In this document: positions 46,338 through 55,109 of the stretch, one piece after another | Layout: each line of letters opens with the position of its first letter | How positions within the stretch are numbered: the first letter of the stretch is position 1 | Assembly (NCBI RefSeq): GCF_000738175.1 | Contig: NZ_JFCH01000027.1 | Coordinates: 103,767-167,766, forward strand | Source of the DNA: Corynebacterium jeikeium | GTDB lineage: Bacteria; Actinomycetota; Actinomycetes; Mycobacteriales; Mycobacteriaceae | Reading direction: 5' to 3' | Length of the DNA stretch: 64,000 nucleotides | The notes under the pieces: model-generated | Databases searched by the model: none | What the model was told of the DNA's origin: nothing | What the model saw: the letters and a program-made list of their open reading frames with translations, nothing else | Made by a program: the position numbers and the translations under genes

Positions 46338-48254
46338 TTAGGAGTTTTTATTGCGCTGCTTCTCGCGGGAACGGGCGCGGGCGCGATCGGTGGCGTTCAG
46401 GGTTACCTTGCGCACTCGGATGACCTCTGGGGTCACCTCAACGCACTCGTCGAAGCCACAGAACTCCATGGCCTCTTCCAAGGTGAGGGTGCGAGCCTTG
46501 GCCAAGGTCACCGTCGCGTCCGCGGTTGCCGAACGCATGTTGGTCAGCTTCTTTTCCTTGGTGATGTTGATGTCCATGTCCTCGTCGCGGTTGTTCGCGC
46601 CGACGACCATGCCTTCGTAGGCCTCTGCGCCCGGCTCGACGAAGAAGGTGCCGCGGTCCGCCAGCTGGATCAGCGCGTAGGCGGTGATCTGGCCGGAGCG
46701 GTCGGCAACCAGGGAGCCGGAGGCGCGACCCTTGATCTCGCCCGCCCACGGCTCGTAGCCAGCGGAGTAGCTGTTGGCGATGCCGGTGCCGCGAGTTTCG
46801 GTCATGAAGACGGTGCGGAAGCCGATCAGGCCGCGGGCCGGGACGATGAACTTCATGCGGATCCAGCCGGTGCCGGTGTTGTCCATGGACTCCATGCGAC
46901 CCTTGCGGGCGGCCAGCAGCTGGGTGACGGCGCCGAGGTGCTCCTCCGGCACGTCGATGATCAGGTTTTCGTAGGGCTCGTGAACCGTGCCGTCGATGGT
47001 GCGGGTAACCACCTGTGGCTTACCGACGGTCAGCTCGAAGCCTTCACGGCGCATGGTCTCCACCAGCACGGACAGAGCCATCTCGCCACGGCCCTGCACC
47101 TCCCAGGCATCCGGGCGTTCGGTGGGCAGCACGCGCAGGGAGACGTTACCGATCAGCTCCTGGTCCAGGCGGGCCTTGACCATACGGGCAGTCAGCTTGT
47201 CGCCGCCGCCGCGGCCTGCCATCGGAGATGTGTTCACGCCGATGGTCATGGAGATTGCGGGCTCGTCGACGGTGATGCGCGGGAGGGCGACCGGGTTTTC
47301 AGGATCGGCCAGAGTATCGCCAATCATGATGTCCTCGATGCCGGAGATAGCGGCGATGTCGCCTGCAATCATCTCCTCGGCCGGCACGCGGGTCACACCC
47401 TCGGTGCGCAGTAGCTCGGCCACCTTGGCGGTCTTGACGTGCTCCTTGCCGTCCTCGTCGTAGTGGATCCAGGCGACCTGCTGGCCCTTACGCAGCCGGC
47501 CAGCGTGGATGCGCACCAGGCCAATGCGGCCCAGGAAGGAGGAGGAGTCCAGGTTGGTGACGTGCGCCTGCAGCGGGCCATCCACATCTGCGGAAGGCTC
47601 CGGCAGAACGTCGTAGAGCACGTCGAACAGCGGCTGCAAGTCCTCGGAGTCCGGAACGTTACCGTTACCCGGGTTCTCGGTGGAGGCCTTGCCCTCGCGG
47701 CCGGAGGTGTACAGCACAGGAAGATCCAGCAGCTGCTCGGCGGCCTCTGCAGCCTCGTCGTCCTCCAGGGTGGAGGCCAGCTCCAGCAGCAGATCCTGGG
47801 ACTCTTCGACGACCTCGTCAATGCGTGCGTCCGGGCGGTCGGTCTTGTTCACGCAGATGATCACCGGCATCTTGGCAGCCAGGGCCTTGCCCAGCACGAA
47901 ACGGGTCTGTGGCAGTGGCCCCTCAGAGGCGTCAACAAGAAGAACCACACCGTCCACCATGGACAGGGCGCGCTCGACCTCACCGCCGAAGTCGGCGTGG
48001 CCGGGCGTATCGATCACGTTAATGATCAGGTCGCTGCCCTCTTTACCCAGACCCTTGCGGTGGATGGCGGTGTTCTTCGCCAGGATCGTGATGCCCTTTT
48101 CCCGTTCCAGGTCGCCGGAGTCCATCACGCGCTCTTCAACTTCGCCGTGCGAAGAGAAGGCGCCGGACTGGTGCAGCATGGCGTCGACGAGAGTGGTCTT
48201 GCCGTGATCGACGTGCGCGACGATGGCGACATTGCGGAATTCAGTCAAAGACAC
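46338..48254 (-). CDS. typA: Ribosome-associated GTPase TypA/BipA
   Basis: A 638-residue translational GTPase of the EF-G family. G motifs are AHVDHGKTTL (about 13-22), DTPGHADFGGEV and NKTDRP; the C-terminal domain RGLIGFRTVFMTETRGTG is the TypA signature. It helps ribosome assembly and stress or low-temperature growth. The GTG start follows AAAGGA at about 12 nt. It is closely followed by the LpqW-like gene (2 bp). Confidence 0.95.
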   Translation of the reverse strand: MSLTEFRNVAIVAHVDHGKTTLVDAMLHQSGAFSSHGEVEERVMDSGDLEREKGITILAKNTAIHRKGLGKEGSDLIINVIDTPGHADFGGEVERALSMVDGVVLLVDASEGPLPQTRFVLGKALAAKMPVIICVNKTDRPDARIDEVVEESQDLLLELASTLEDDEAAEAAEQLLDLPVLYTSGREGKASTENPGNGNVPDSEDLQPLFDVLYDVLPEPSADVDGPLQAHVTNLDSSSFLGRIGLVRIHAGRLRKGQQVAWIHYDEDGKEHVKTAKVAELLRTEGVTRVPAEEMIAGDIAAISGIEDIMIGDTLADPENPVALPRITVDEPAISMTIGVNTSPMAGRGGGDKLTARMVKARLDQELIGNVSLRVLPTERPDAWEVQGRGEMALSVLVETMRREGFELTVGKPQVVTRTIDGTVHEPYENLIIDVPEEHLGAVTQLLAARKGRMESMDNTGTGWIRMKFIVPARGLIGFRTVFMTETRGTGIANSYSAGYEPWAGEIKGRASGSLVADRSGQITAYALIQLADRGTFFVEPGAEAYEGMVVGANNRDEDMDINITKEKKLTNMRSATADATVTLAKARTLTLEEAMEFCGFDECVEVTPEVIRVRKVTLNATDRARARSREKQRNKNS

Positions 48255-48554
48255 AGATCCGAACTTTCCTTTACTTGGGTGGTTAGAGTCTTGAGTTCAA
48301 GCTAGTTGTGCAGCGTAGGCACTTCAGGGGAACCTTTCACAGCCTACTCCTTTAGTCCTCCACAATAACGCATAGGGCGCGAAGAAGTTTTTCCCAAAAC
48401 CTTGAGAAAAGCTTGCAGACAGGTGTTATTGTTTACAAAAGGTTCCTACCGAACGTTACCTGCGTGACAAATGTGACAGATGTGACTAATGTGGTTTCCA
48501 TCTTCTGTTTAAACGCATTTAAGACGACTAGATAAAAACCCCGAAAGGTTCACC
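48255..48554 (+). promoter_or_regulatory. Divergent upstream region with TGTGAC repeats
   Basis: This 300-bp gap holds promoters for typA (reverse) and the secreted protein. Candidate -35 TTGAGA (48402-48407) and -10 TATTGT (48427-48432) are 19 bp apart. Downstream, 9-bp near-repeats run CGTGACAAA, TGTGACAGA, TGTGACTAA, TGTGG (48463-48494). TGTGA is a half-site of the GlxR (CRP-like) box, but the symmetric half TCACA is not seen. A GAAAGG ribosome site precedes the GTG. Confidence 0.5.
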
Positions 48555-49241
48555 GTGGCTTTCTCTCGACGCTTGACCCGTGCCGCCGCTGCACTGACCA
48601 CTGCCTGCGCACTGGCAGTCCCGACCGTGGTGGCTCCTACTACCGCCGGCGCCCAGGTACAGGGCTCCATTGATCACCTGGGCCGCCCCGCGCCACACGT
48701 CCTGGATCAGATCGAGGCTTTCGCCAACAACCCGCAGCTGCCGCCGAACGTGAAGGCTTCCCTGAAGAAGCTGGTCGGCTTCTTCCGTGGCGATGGCAAG
48801 CCGGGCGTTGACGTTCCGGAGAACGCCCCGGCGTTCACCCAGTTCGGCTGGCCGACCGTTTCCGGCAAGTGCATCGGTGGCAAGAACAAGGCCGTCGGCA
48901 CCGCGATGGGCGTGCCCGGCCCGGCGAAGCTCCCGCTGCCAGGCGTCGGCGCCGGCGAGGTCAACTTCGTCTTCACCGCAATGGGCACCGGCACGGTTGC
49001 TAAGAAGCAGACCACCGCGATGAACGTCCACTGGATCAACATCAACACCGGCAAGATGGGCCGCACCCCGCTGGGCTTCACCGGCATCAACCCGAAGGGC
49101 CCGGCCACCGTCAACGGTGTTGCCAAGACCGGCAAGGGCACCGTCATCGCCCTGCTCGAGGGTGGCGTGACCACTCACGAGAAGGAGTCCGGCTACTCCA
49201 ACTGCAACTTCCTGCCGACCGCGGCACTGCTACAGGTCTAG
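48555..49241 (+). CDS. Secreted protein of unknown function
   Basis: A 228-residue exported protein: Arg-rich start, Ala-rich hydrophobic core and cleavage after AGAQ at about residue 34 (AxA-type: TTAGA/QVQ). The mature part contains FTQFGWPTVSGKCIGG and a late GYSNCNF, so one disulphide is likely, and is rich in Gly, Val and Thr as in a beta-sandwich. I do not recognise the family beyond corynebacterial secreted proteins. It has a long 5' region with repeats, uses GTG, and is followed by a clear terminator, so it is a single-gene unit that is probably well expressed. Confidence 0.8.
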   Translation: MAFSRRLTRAAAALTTACALAVPTVVAPTTAGAQVQGSIDHLGRPAPHVLDQIEAFANNPQLPPNVKASLKKLVGFFRGDGKPGVDVPENAPAFTQFGWPTVSGKCIGGKNKAVGTAMGVPGPAKLPLPGVGAGEVNFVFTAMGTGTVAKKQTTAMNVHWININTGKMGRTPLGFTGINPKGPATVNGVAKTGKGTVIALLEGGVTTHEKESGYSNCNFLPTAALLQV

Positions 49242-49278
49242 TAGCTTTCGCCTAGACTCCCGGGGCGCAAGCCCCCTC

Positions 49279-49304
49279 GGCCGCGCATATCTGCGCGGCC
49301 TTTT
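49279..49304 (+). terminator. Terminator after secreted protein gene
   Basis: GGCCGCGCA (49279-49287), loop TATC, TGCGCGGCC (49292-49300), then TTTT. Confidence 0.92.
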
Positions 49305-49392
49305 GCATATCCGCATCCATTACCCACACCTCACCGCGCTTAGCCCCCTTTCCAAACCCCGCCCGCACTACTAGCCACAACCACACAGAACA

Positions 49393-50016
49393 ATGGCTGA
49401 TCTGCACAAAGTAAAGCAAGAGACCTTCGACCTCTCCCGCGCGATCAACATCGACCCGAAGGGCTTCGAACGCGCCGTGGACGCCTACGAGCTGTCCCCC
49501 AACCAGCCCGCGGCCGTGCAGTCTGGCACTGCCCACCCCAACCCAGTGCTCTACATGCGCCGCCCCACTCCCGGCCACCCGCGGTTCCACTACCTTGAAT
49601 CCTGGCTAGTCCCCCACCTGGACATTCGCCTCAACAAATTCCACTTCTTCGACGGGATCGAGCCCACGCAGGACCTCTATATAGACATCGCCTTCATCGA
49701 GATTGATGACGCCACCACCCCACCAACCTGGCGCACCCGCGACATTTACGTGGATGTGGTGACGCACCTCCGCAAGACCCCTTCTCCGGAACGAACTCAG
49801 TCGAGCTCTAGCTACGTCCCGGGCACATCCTCAAAGGCGCAAGTCCAGGTGCTGGACCTGGACGAGTTGGGCGAAGCACTCCTGGCGGGTTACATCACCG
49901 CCGACGAGGCCCGCCGAGCGCTGGATTCCACGCAGCGGCTGCTGGATGGGCTGCACGAACACGGCAGCGTGGCCGATTGGCTGGCCACCCAGGGCGTGCG
50001 TTGGGGCTACGGATAA
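49393..50016 (+). CDS. DUF402-domain protein
   Basis: A 207-residue soluble protein with the DUF402 core: DLYIDIAFIEIDD, WRTRDIYVDV and VLDLDELGEALLAG, followed by a helical C-terminal part ADEARRALDSTQRLL. Members include nucleoside phosphatases of the FomD type, so a phosphatase on a nucleotide is possible. No signal peptide or membrane segment is seen. The 10 bp after it separates it from a small reverse gene. Confidence 0.8.
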   Translation: MADLHKVKQETFDLSRAINIDPKGFERAVDAYELSPNQPAAVQSGTAHPNPVLYMRRPTPGHPRFHYLESWLVPHLDIRLNKFHFFDGIEPTQDLYIDIAFIEIDDATTPPTWRTRDIYVDVVTHLRKTPSPERTQSSSSYVPGTSSKAQVQVLDLDELGEALLAGYITADEARRALDSTQRLLDGLHEHGSVADWLATQGVRWGYG

Positions 50017-50026
50017 GATGCGGTGC

Positions 50027-50239
50027 TTATTGCACAGGTCGTTCTACATAGTCCGGGCGGCATTCCTGCAAATGCTCACGCAGAAACTCGCCGTTCTCGC
50101 TTCCTGGTGAGAATAGAGAAAGAATCTTGTCCAGCATGTCAGGTGCGATAACCACCTCGGTGCCGTCGTTGAATAACACCGCAAACATCAACGCATACTC
50201 ACATTCGCCGCCTAGATCTGCATCGAAAGCATCATCCAA
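50027..50239 (-). CDS. Small hypothetical protein
   Basis: A 70-residue possible protein: an acidic start and a core YALMFAVLFNDGTEVVIAPD that looks like a folded small domain. The TTG start at 50239 is unusual, with only a weak AGCAGG upstream; a shorter form from Met18 is possible. Function unknown; could be an artefact of GC-rich sequence, although base composition here is lower in GC than in most non-coding shadow frames. Confidence 0.4.
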   Translation of the reverse strand: MDDAFDADLGGECEYALMFAVLFNDGTEVVIAPDMLDKILSLFSPGSENGEFLREHLQECRPDYVERPVQ

Positions 50240-50284
50240 GCCTGCTCAGACCCTTTGTCGCTGTAGCTACATTGCGGGAGCCTT

Positions 50285-50294
50285 CCCCCCCCCC
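50285..50294. repeat. C10 homopolymer
   Basis: Ten consecutive C bases lie between the small hypothetical gene and the fadE stop. Such tracts are prone to slippage, but no coding frame crosses it here. Confidence 0.9.
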
Positions 50295-50314
50295 TGGGAA
50301 CGGGCTGCGGCCGG

Positions 50315-51484
50315 CTACGCCAGGATCTGGCGGCCCATCACCATACGGCAGATCTGGTTGGTGCCCTCGTAGATCTGGGTGATCTTCGCATCGCGCATCA
50401 TGCGCTCCAGCGGGAAGTCGCGGGTGAAGCCGTAGCCGCCGAGCAGCTGGACGGCGTCCACCGTGACCTCCATAGCGATGTCAGAGGCGAAGGCCTTGGA
50501 GCCTGCAGCCATGAGGCCCAGCTTGGCACCATCCTCAGCCACGCCGCGCTCCGCGTTGGAAGCCGCGGTGTAGATCATCAGGCGGGCGGCGTCGATCTTC
50601 ATCTTCATGTCAGCCAGCATGAACTGGGTGTTCTGGAAGTCGGCGATAGCCTTGCCGAACTGCTTGCGCTCCTTCACATAAGCGACAGCCTGGTCGAACG
50701 CACCCTGGGCAATGCCCAGAGCCTGCGCGCCGATGGTCGGACGGGTGTGATCCAGGGTCTGCAGAGCGGTCTTGAAGCCGGTGCCTTCCTCGCCGATCAT
50801 GCGGGAAGCCGGAACGCGGCAGTCCTCGAACAGCAGCTCGGCCGTAGGGGAACCCTTGATGCCCAGCTTGTGCTCGTAACCGGAAACGCTGAAGCCCGGG
50901 TCGTCCTTGTTCACCATGAACGCAGAGATGCCGCGTGCGCCAGCCTCCGGATCGGTCACGGCCATCACGGTGTACCAGGTGGACTTACCACCGTTGGTGA
51001 TGAAGCACTTGGAGCCGTTAATAACCCACTCGTCGCCGTCGCGGACAGCGCGGGTCTTCATCGCGCCGGCGTCAGAACCAGCCTCGCGCTCCGTGAGCGC
51101 GTAAGAGGCCATCGCACCGTTAGCAATATCCGGCAGCACTTCCTTCTTCAGCTCCTCGGAGCCCTGCAGGATCAGGCCCATGGTGCCCAGCTTGTTCACG
51201 GCCGGAATGAGGGAGGAAGATCCACAAACGCGGGCAACTTCTTCGATGACGATGACTGCTGCGAGGGAGTCGCCACCCTGGCCGCCGTACTCCTCCGGAA
51301 CGTGGATAGCGTTGAAGCCCGCGGCGTTCAGAGCCTCTAGGGCCTCCTGCGGGAAGCGCTCTTCTTCGTCAACGTCCTTGGCGTGCGGAGCGATCTGCTG
51401 CTCAGCCAGGTCGCGGATAGCCTCGCGCAGTGCGAGGTACTCGTCGGGCAGACGGAATGGTTCGAAATCAGGGTTGAAGCCCAT
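50315..51484 (-). CDS. Acyl-CoA dehydrogenase (FadE25-like)
   Basis: A 389-residue flavoprotein oxidising acyl-CoA to enoyl-CoA. Signatures include ALTEREAGSDAGAMKT (FAD contacts), LDHTRPTIGAQALGIAQGA, and the catalytic Glu in QIYEGTNQI near the C-terminus. The sequence resembles mycobacterial FadE25 closely in overall wording. It would act in beta-oxidation or branched-chain acyl-CoA breakdown. It stands alone, with no other fad gene nearby. Confidence 0.93.
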   Translation of the reverse strand: MGFNPDFEPFRLPDEYLALREAIRDLAEQQIAPHAKDVDEEERFPQEALEALNAAGFNAIHVPEEYGGQGGDSLAAVIVIEEVARVCGSSSLIPAVNKLGTMGLILQGSEELKKEVLPDIANGAMASYALTEREAGSDAGAMKTRAVRDGDEWVINGSKCFITNGGKSTWYTVMAVTDPEAGARGISAFMVNKDDPGFSVSGYEHKLGIKGSPTAELLFEDCRVPASRMIGEEGTGFKTALQTLDHTRPTIGAQALGIAQGAFDQAVAYVKERKQFGKAIADFQNTQFMLADMKMKIDAARLMIYTAASNAERGVAEDGAKLGLMAAGSKAFASDIAMEVTVDAVQLLGGYGFTRDFPLERMMRDAKITQIYEGTNQICRMVMGRQILA

Positions 51485-51687
51485 GGTTAATTCTTCGCCT
51501 CTCTAGCAGTGAAGTTGAGAACGTTCTTTCCCACCGAGTGTAATGCGCTCCGGCGATTCGGTGATCTGAAAGCGATATTTACATAAAGAACCTTACATAC
51601 GGCTACGGCCGCCCCCTCAGTACTCCCCTCCCCGGATACGGCTACATCACTTTCCGCTCACCATTCGGTAACAAAACGCCAATCTCA

Positions 51688-51717
51688 TTGGCCACATACA
51701 TACCTTGTGTTTACAGT
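51688..51717 (+). promoter_or_regulatory. Promoter of DUF4232 lipoprotein gene, leaderless
   Basis: TTGGCC (51688-51693), an 18-bp spacer and TACAGT (51712-51717) form a good promoter whose -10 ends 7 nt before ATG 51725. Confidence 0.6.
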
Positions 51718-51724
51718 GTTATCC

Positions 51725-52453
51725 ATGAAGAGCCTTCGTCGTCGTCCGGTTATCTCCCGATCCCGCGCTCCCCGCTCCGCCCTGGCCGCGGGTGCAGCCG
51801 CCCTGCTACTTGCCGGTGGTTCACTCACCCTGACCGCCTGCGATGACGAGGACACCACTCCCTCCAACGCAGCGTCTACCCAGGAATCCGCAGAGGAAAG
51901 CTCTGCCCAATCCCTCACTGATCACAGCACTGCCAGTACCGGCGCAGCCAACAGTAAGGCCGAAGACGGCTCCGTGGGCAAGGGCGGCATGTGTGCCACC
52001 AATGATCTAGAGATCACCACCGCCGACTCGCAGGGCGCAGCCGGCTCCACGCTGGTCAACGTCGTCTTTAAGAACACTTCCTCCAAGCCGTGCTCGATGC
52101 GTGGCTTCCCGGGCGTATCCATGGTCGCAAACCACAACGGCACCCAGCTGGGCAAGCCCGCGCAGCGGGAGAAGGACGTGCCCAGCAAGGACGTAAAACT
52201 CGACCCCGGCGCATCGGCCATCGCGCCCGTAAAAATCACTCAGGTCGGCGCCCTGGATCCGCAGGAGTGCAAGCCCCAGGATGCTGACGGCCTGCGTGTC
52301 TACCCACCGGAGCAGACCAAGGCCGCCTATGTGCCGATGAAGAACCTGGAGGGTTGCTCCGGGGAAGTCGAGTACCTGTCGGTACAACCCGTCAGCATGG
52401 GCGATCAAAGCGGCCAGGCCGGCACCGGCCAAGGCGACCAAGCCAGCGAGTAG
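51725..52453 (+). CDS. DUF4232 lipoprotein
   Basis: A 242-residue lipoprotein. The start at ATG 51725 is supported by a promoter 7 nt upstream; an ATG 18 nt earlier lies inside that promoter. Signal with RRR n-region, then LTLTACDDED lipobox. A Ser/Thr/Glu-rich linker follows (about 45-85), then the DUF4232 domain with CATNDLEIT, VFKNTSSKPCSMRGFPGV, a beta-sandwich with a conserved disulphide. Members are common in mycobacteria and corynebacteria; function unknown. Confidence 0.85.
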   Translation: MKSLRRRPVISRSRAPRSALAAGAAALLLAGGSLTLTACDDEDTTPSNAASTQESAEESSAQSLTDHSTASTGAANSKAEDGSVGKGGMCATNDLEITTADSQGAAGSTLVNVVFKNTSSKPCSMRGFPGVSMVANHNGTQLGKPAQREKDVPSKDVKLDPGASAIAPVKITQVGALDPQECKPQDADGLRVYPPEQTKAAYVPMKNLEGCSGEVEYLSVQPVSMGDQSGQAGTGQGDQASE

Positions 52454-52483
52454 CGCCGCCCACAAGCCCACGCCCCGCCCACC

Positions 52484-54289
52484 GTGCCTTCCCTCCACAG
52501 CTCTTCCCGCGCCGCACCCCGCCGGTTCACCGCATGGCTGGCTGCGGTGGCTTTGCTCTCCCTCCTCGTCCGTGGCCTCCAGCTGGGCCAGCGCACGTTC
52601 TACTGGGATGATTTCCTCATCCCCGCCACCTTCAGCGGCGGTTCCCTCGGCGACTATTTCGCCAGTTACGATGGGCACCTCATGCCGGCTTCCGCACTCG
52701 TGCAGGTGCTAGCCCATCGAATTGCGCCGCTCAATTGGTGGCTCCCCGTCACTGTGCTGATGCTGCTCAGCGCCCTCGCCGCGGCACTCTGGGCGAAGGT
52801 GTGCGTGCAGCTCGCCGGCCGCAGCCTCGCCACCCTGGGGCTTTACACCGCGCTCCTTTTCAGCCCTTTCCTCATGGACGCCGCCGGTTGGTGGTCCGCA
52901 GGCATCAACGCCTTGGCCTGGCAGATCGGCATGGCGGGATTCATGGTGTGCCTGCTCTCCGCGCGCCGGTCTCTCCCCCGCTACTCCTTGTGCGCCACCG
53001 GGTTTCTGCTTTTAGCCCTGCTGTTCACGGAAAAAGCTCTGACGATCGTCCCGGCCGCCCTCGCCCTCGCTGTGCTGGCAGGCATGGCCCGGCGCGACAT
53101 CGCCCGCTTCTTCGCTGCGCCCGGCGCGCTCTTTGTCGTCTGGTCGCTGCTCTTCCTCACCCTCTCACCTCTGCCGCGCGAGGAGTCGAATAGCCAGTCG
53201 CTGTGGTCGGCGCTGCCCAATAGCCTGTTCGCCACCGTGATCCCCGGCGCGCTGGGTGGCCCGTTGTCGTGGGATCGTTGGTCGCCCTCCAGCACTTTCG
53301 CCACCGCTCCGACGTGGTGGAGTGTCGCCAGCGCTATCCTGCTGCTCGCCCTCGCCGCTTTCTGGCTGCGCCGCGATACTCGCCACCGTCTTCTCGGCCT
53401 GTTCCTGGTGCTCGGCTATCTGGCCGCCATCTACATACTGCTTGGCCGCGCCCGCAACAGCACCGGCACCTCTGGTCTGCTGCTTTCCTCTATGCACTAC
53501 TTCGCGGACTGGTTTACCTTCGCCGTGCTGGTGGTAGGTTGTTGCTCCCTTTCTTATGGACGCCCCCACGTCGCCAACCGCCCCACCCCCAGCTTCGCGG
53601 CCGCGCGCTCCCGCTGGGTTGGGGTGGGCGCGATTCTCAGTGCTGTGGCCATCAGCATCGTCTCTACCTACACCTGGGTTGGCACGTGGAGCAATGACCG
53701 GACCGCCGACTACCTGGCCAACCTGCGCACCTCCACGAAGTTGGACGGTTCGGGGGAACCGCCGCAACTGCTGGATCAGCCGGTTCCGCTGGACATTCTC
53801 ACCCCGGTGGTGCACCCCTACGACCGCGTCTCCGCGCTGACTGGCCAGCCCGCGGCAACGCAGGTAGACGAGCCACCACGGATCATCGACGAGTCGGGGA
53901 AGATTGTGGATGCGGAGGTGGTGGCGTCCGCAACAAGCACCGCAGGTAAAGAACCCGAGTGCGGGGTGCGCATCGCCGCGGGGCACTCCCAGGCTATCCT
54001 GCTGGATAACGCACTGCCGTTCGGGGATTGGACGTGGCAGCTGAACGCGACAGCCAGCACGGATATGACGTTGACCATCACCACCCCCAACGGGCTCGAG
54101 GATGCCAAGGAGACCAAGAGCCGTGCCGTCGATGTACACGTTGGCACGGAGCTCAAGCCCCGCTGGGTGCGGGTTTCCGGTGGTGGCGGAATCCTGCTGG
54201 TGCGAGCAGAAGCGGATTCCGGTGCATCTGACGAATACGTCTGCATCGGGGCGGGTGGCATCGGTCCGCTGGTGGCGAAGGCGGACTAA
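52484..54289 (+). CDS. Polytopic membrane protein, GT-C glycosyltransferase-like
   Basis: A 601-residue protein with about eleven membrane segments (residues 15-375) and a C-terminal exported domain (about 400-601) rich in beta strands. The first outer loop reads GQRTFYWDDFLIPATFSGG; acidic pairs there are a mark of GT-C glycosyltransferases that use polyprenyl-linked sugars. So it may add a sugar to the cell wall or a protein, but no exact family is recognised. The start is GTG 52484 with no clear ribosome site, 30 bp after the DUF4232 gene, and may be read together with it. Confidence 0.7.
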   Translation: MPSLHSSSRAAPRRFTAWLAAVALLSLLVRGLQLGQRTFYWDDFLIPATFSGGSLGDYFASYDGHLMPASALVQVLAHRIAPLNWWLPVTVLMLLSALAAALWAKVCVQLAGRSLATLGLYTALLFSPFLMDAAGWWSAGINALAWQIGMAGFMVCLLSARRSLPRYSLCATGFLLLALLFTEKALTIVPAALALAVLAGMARRDIARFFAAPGALFVVWSLLFLTLSPLPREESNSQSLWSALPNSLFATVIPGALGGPLSWDRWSPSSTFATAPTWWSVASAILLLALAAFWLRRDTRHRLLGLFLVLGYLAAIYILLGRARNSTGTSGLLLSSMHYFADWFTFAVLVVGCCSLSYGRPHVANRPTPSFAAARSRWVGVGAILSAVAISIVSTYTWVGTWSNDRTADYLANLRTSTKLDGSGEPPQLLDQPVPLDILTPVVHPYDRVSALTGQPAATQVDEPPRIIDESGKIVDAEVVASATSTAGKEPECGVRIAAGHSQAILLDNALPFGDWTWQLNATASTDMTLTITTPNGLEDAKETKSRAVDVHVGTELKPRWVRVSGGGGILLVRAEADSGASDEYVCIGAGGIGPLVAKAD

Positions 54290-54377
54290 AGCTGGGATAG
54301 CTGGAATAGTGTGCCTTTCCGTACCGTTGAAGGTGCTTAGGAACGAACCAAAACGCACTTCTAGGAGGCGCTGACAG

Positions 54378-55094
54378 ATGTCGACCCAGAACGCACGGAA
54401 CGCACAGAACGTCATGATCCTCGGAGGCCACGGCAAGGTGGCGCTGCTGGCGTCTCCGAAACTTGTAGAGGCCGGCCACACGGTCACTTCCGTGGTGCGC
54501 AACCCCGATCACGTGGCAGACGTGGAGGCCACCGGCGCGAAGGCCGTGGTGCAGGACATAGAGCAGCTGAATGTGGCTGGCTTCGAGAAGCTTTTCGCCG
54601 ATCAGGACGTGATCATCTGGTCCGCGGGTGTGGGCGGCGGCGACGATGAGCGCACCCTCCGTGTGGACCGCGATGCGGCGATCCGCTCCATCGACGGCGC
54701 CGGAACCAAGCGCTTTGTCATGGTCAGCTACTTCAATTCCCGCGCCGATCACGGTGTGCCGGAAGACCACTCGATGTTCGCCTACTGCGAGGCGAAGGCC
54801 GCCGCGGACGACCACCTGCGTGCTTCTTCCACCAAGTGGACGATCGTCGGCCCGTCTGCGCTGACGATGGACGAGCCGACCGCTAAGATCGAAACACGCT
54901 CCCCGAAGGCTGATGGCACCGCCAACGGCGACGACACGCTGCAGGCCAGCCAGGTCTCCCGCGCCGACGTGGCCGCCGTCATCGCCGAGGTTGTGGATCG
55001 CCCGAACCTGGTCGGCCACTTCATCGAGTTCAACACGGGCGACACCCCCATCACCGAGGCCCTCGACGCACACGCCGAGAACCGATCGGTCTAA
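54378..55094 (+). CDS. NAD(P)-binding atypical SDR (NmrA-like)
   Basis: A 238-residue Rossmann protein. The dinucleotide loop is VMILGGHGKVALL (short GGxGxxx type), with VVRNPDH marking NADP preference. The catalytic SDR Tyr-x3-Lys is present in CEAKAAADDH context only as Tyr-Cys-Glu-Ala-Lys (YCEAK). It may reduce a quinone or act as a redox sensor. AGGAGG stands 9 nt before ATG. The DUF808 gene follows 15 bp later. Confidence 0.85.
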   Translation: MSTQNARNAQNVMILGGHGKVALLASPKLVEAGHTVTSVVRNPDHVADVEATGAKAVVQDIEQLNVAGFEKLFADQDVIIWSAGVGGGDDERTLRVDRDAAIRSIDGAGTKRFVMVSYFNSRADHGVPEDHSMFAYCEAKAAADDHLRASSTKWTIVGPSALTMDEPTAKIETRSPKADGTANGDDTLQASQVSRADVAAVIAEVVDRPNLVGHFIEFNTGDTPITEALDAHAENRSV

Positions 55095-55109
55095 GAGAAA
55101 GAGAATTTC

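Noticed and set aside
48463-48494. GlxR (CRP-like) binding site
   Set aside because: TGTGA half-sites occur in direct, not inverted, order and no matching TCACA at the right spacing is seen.
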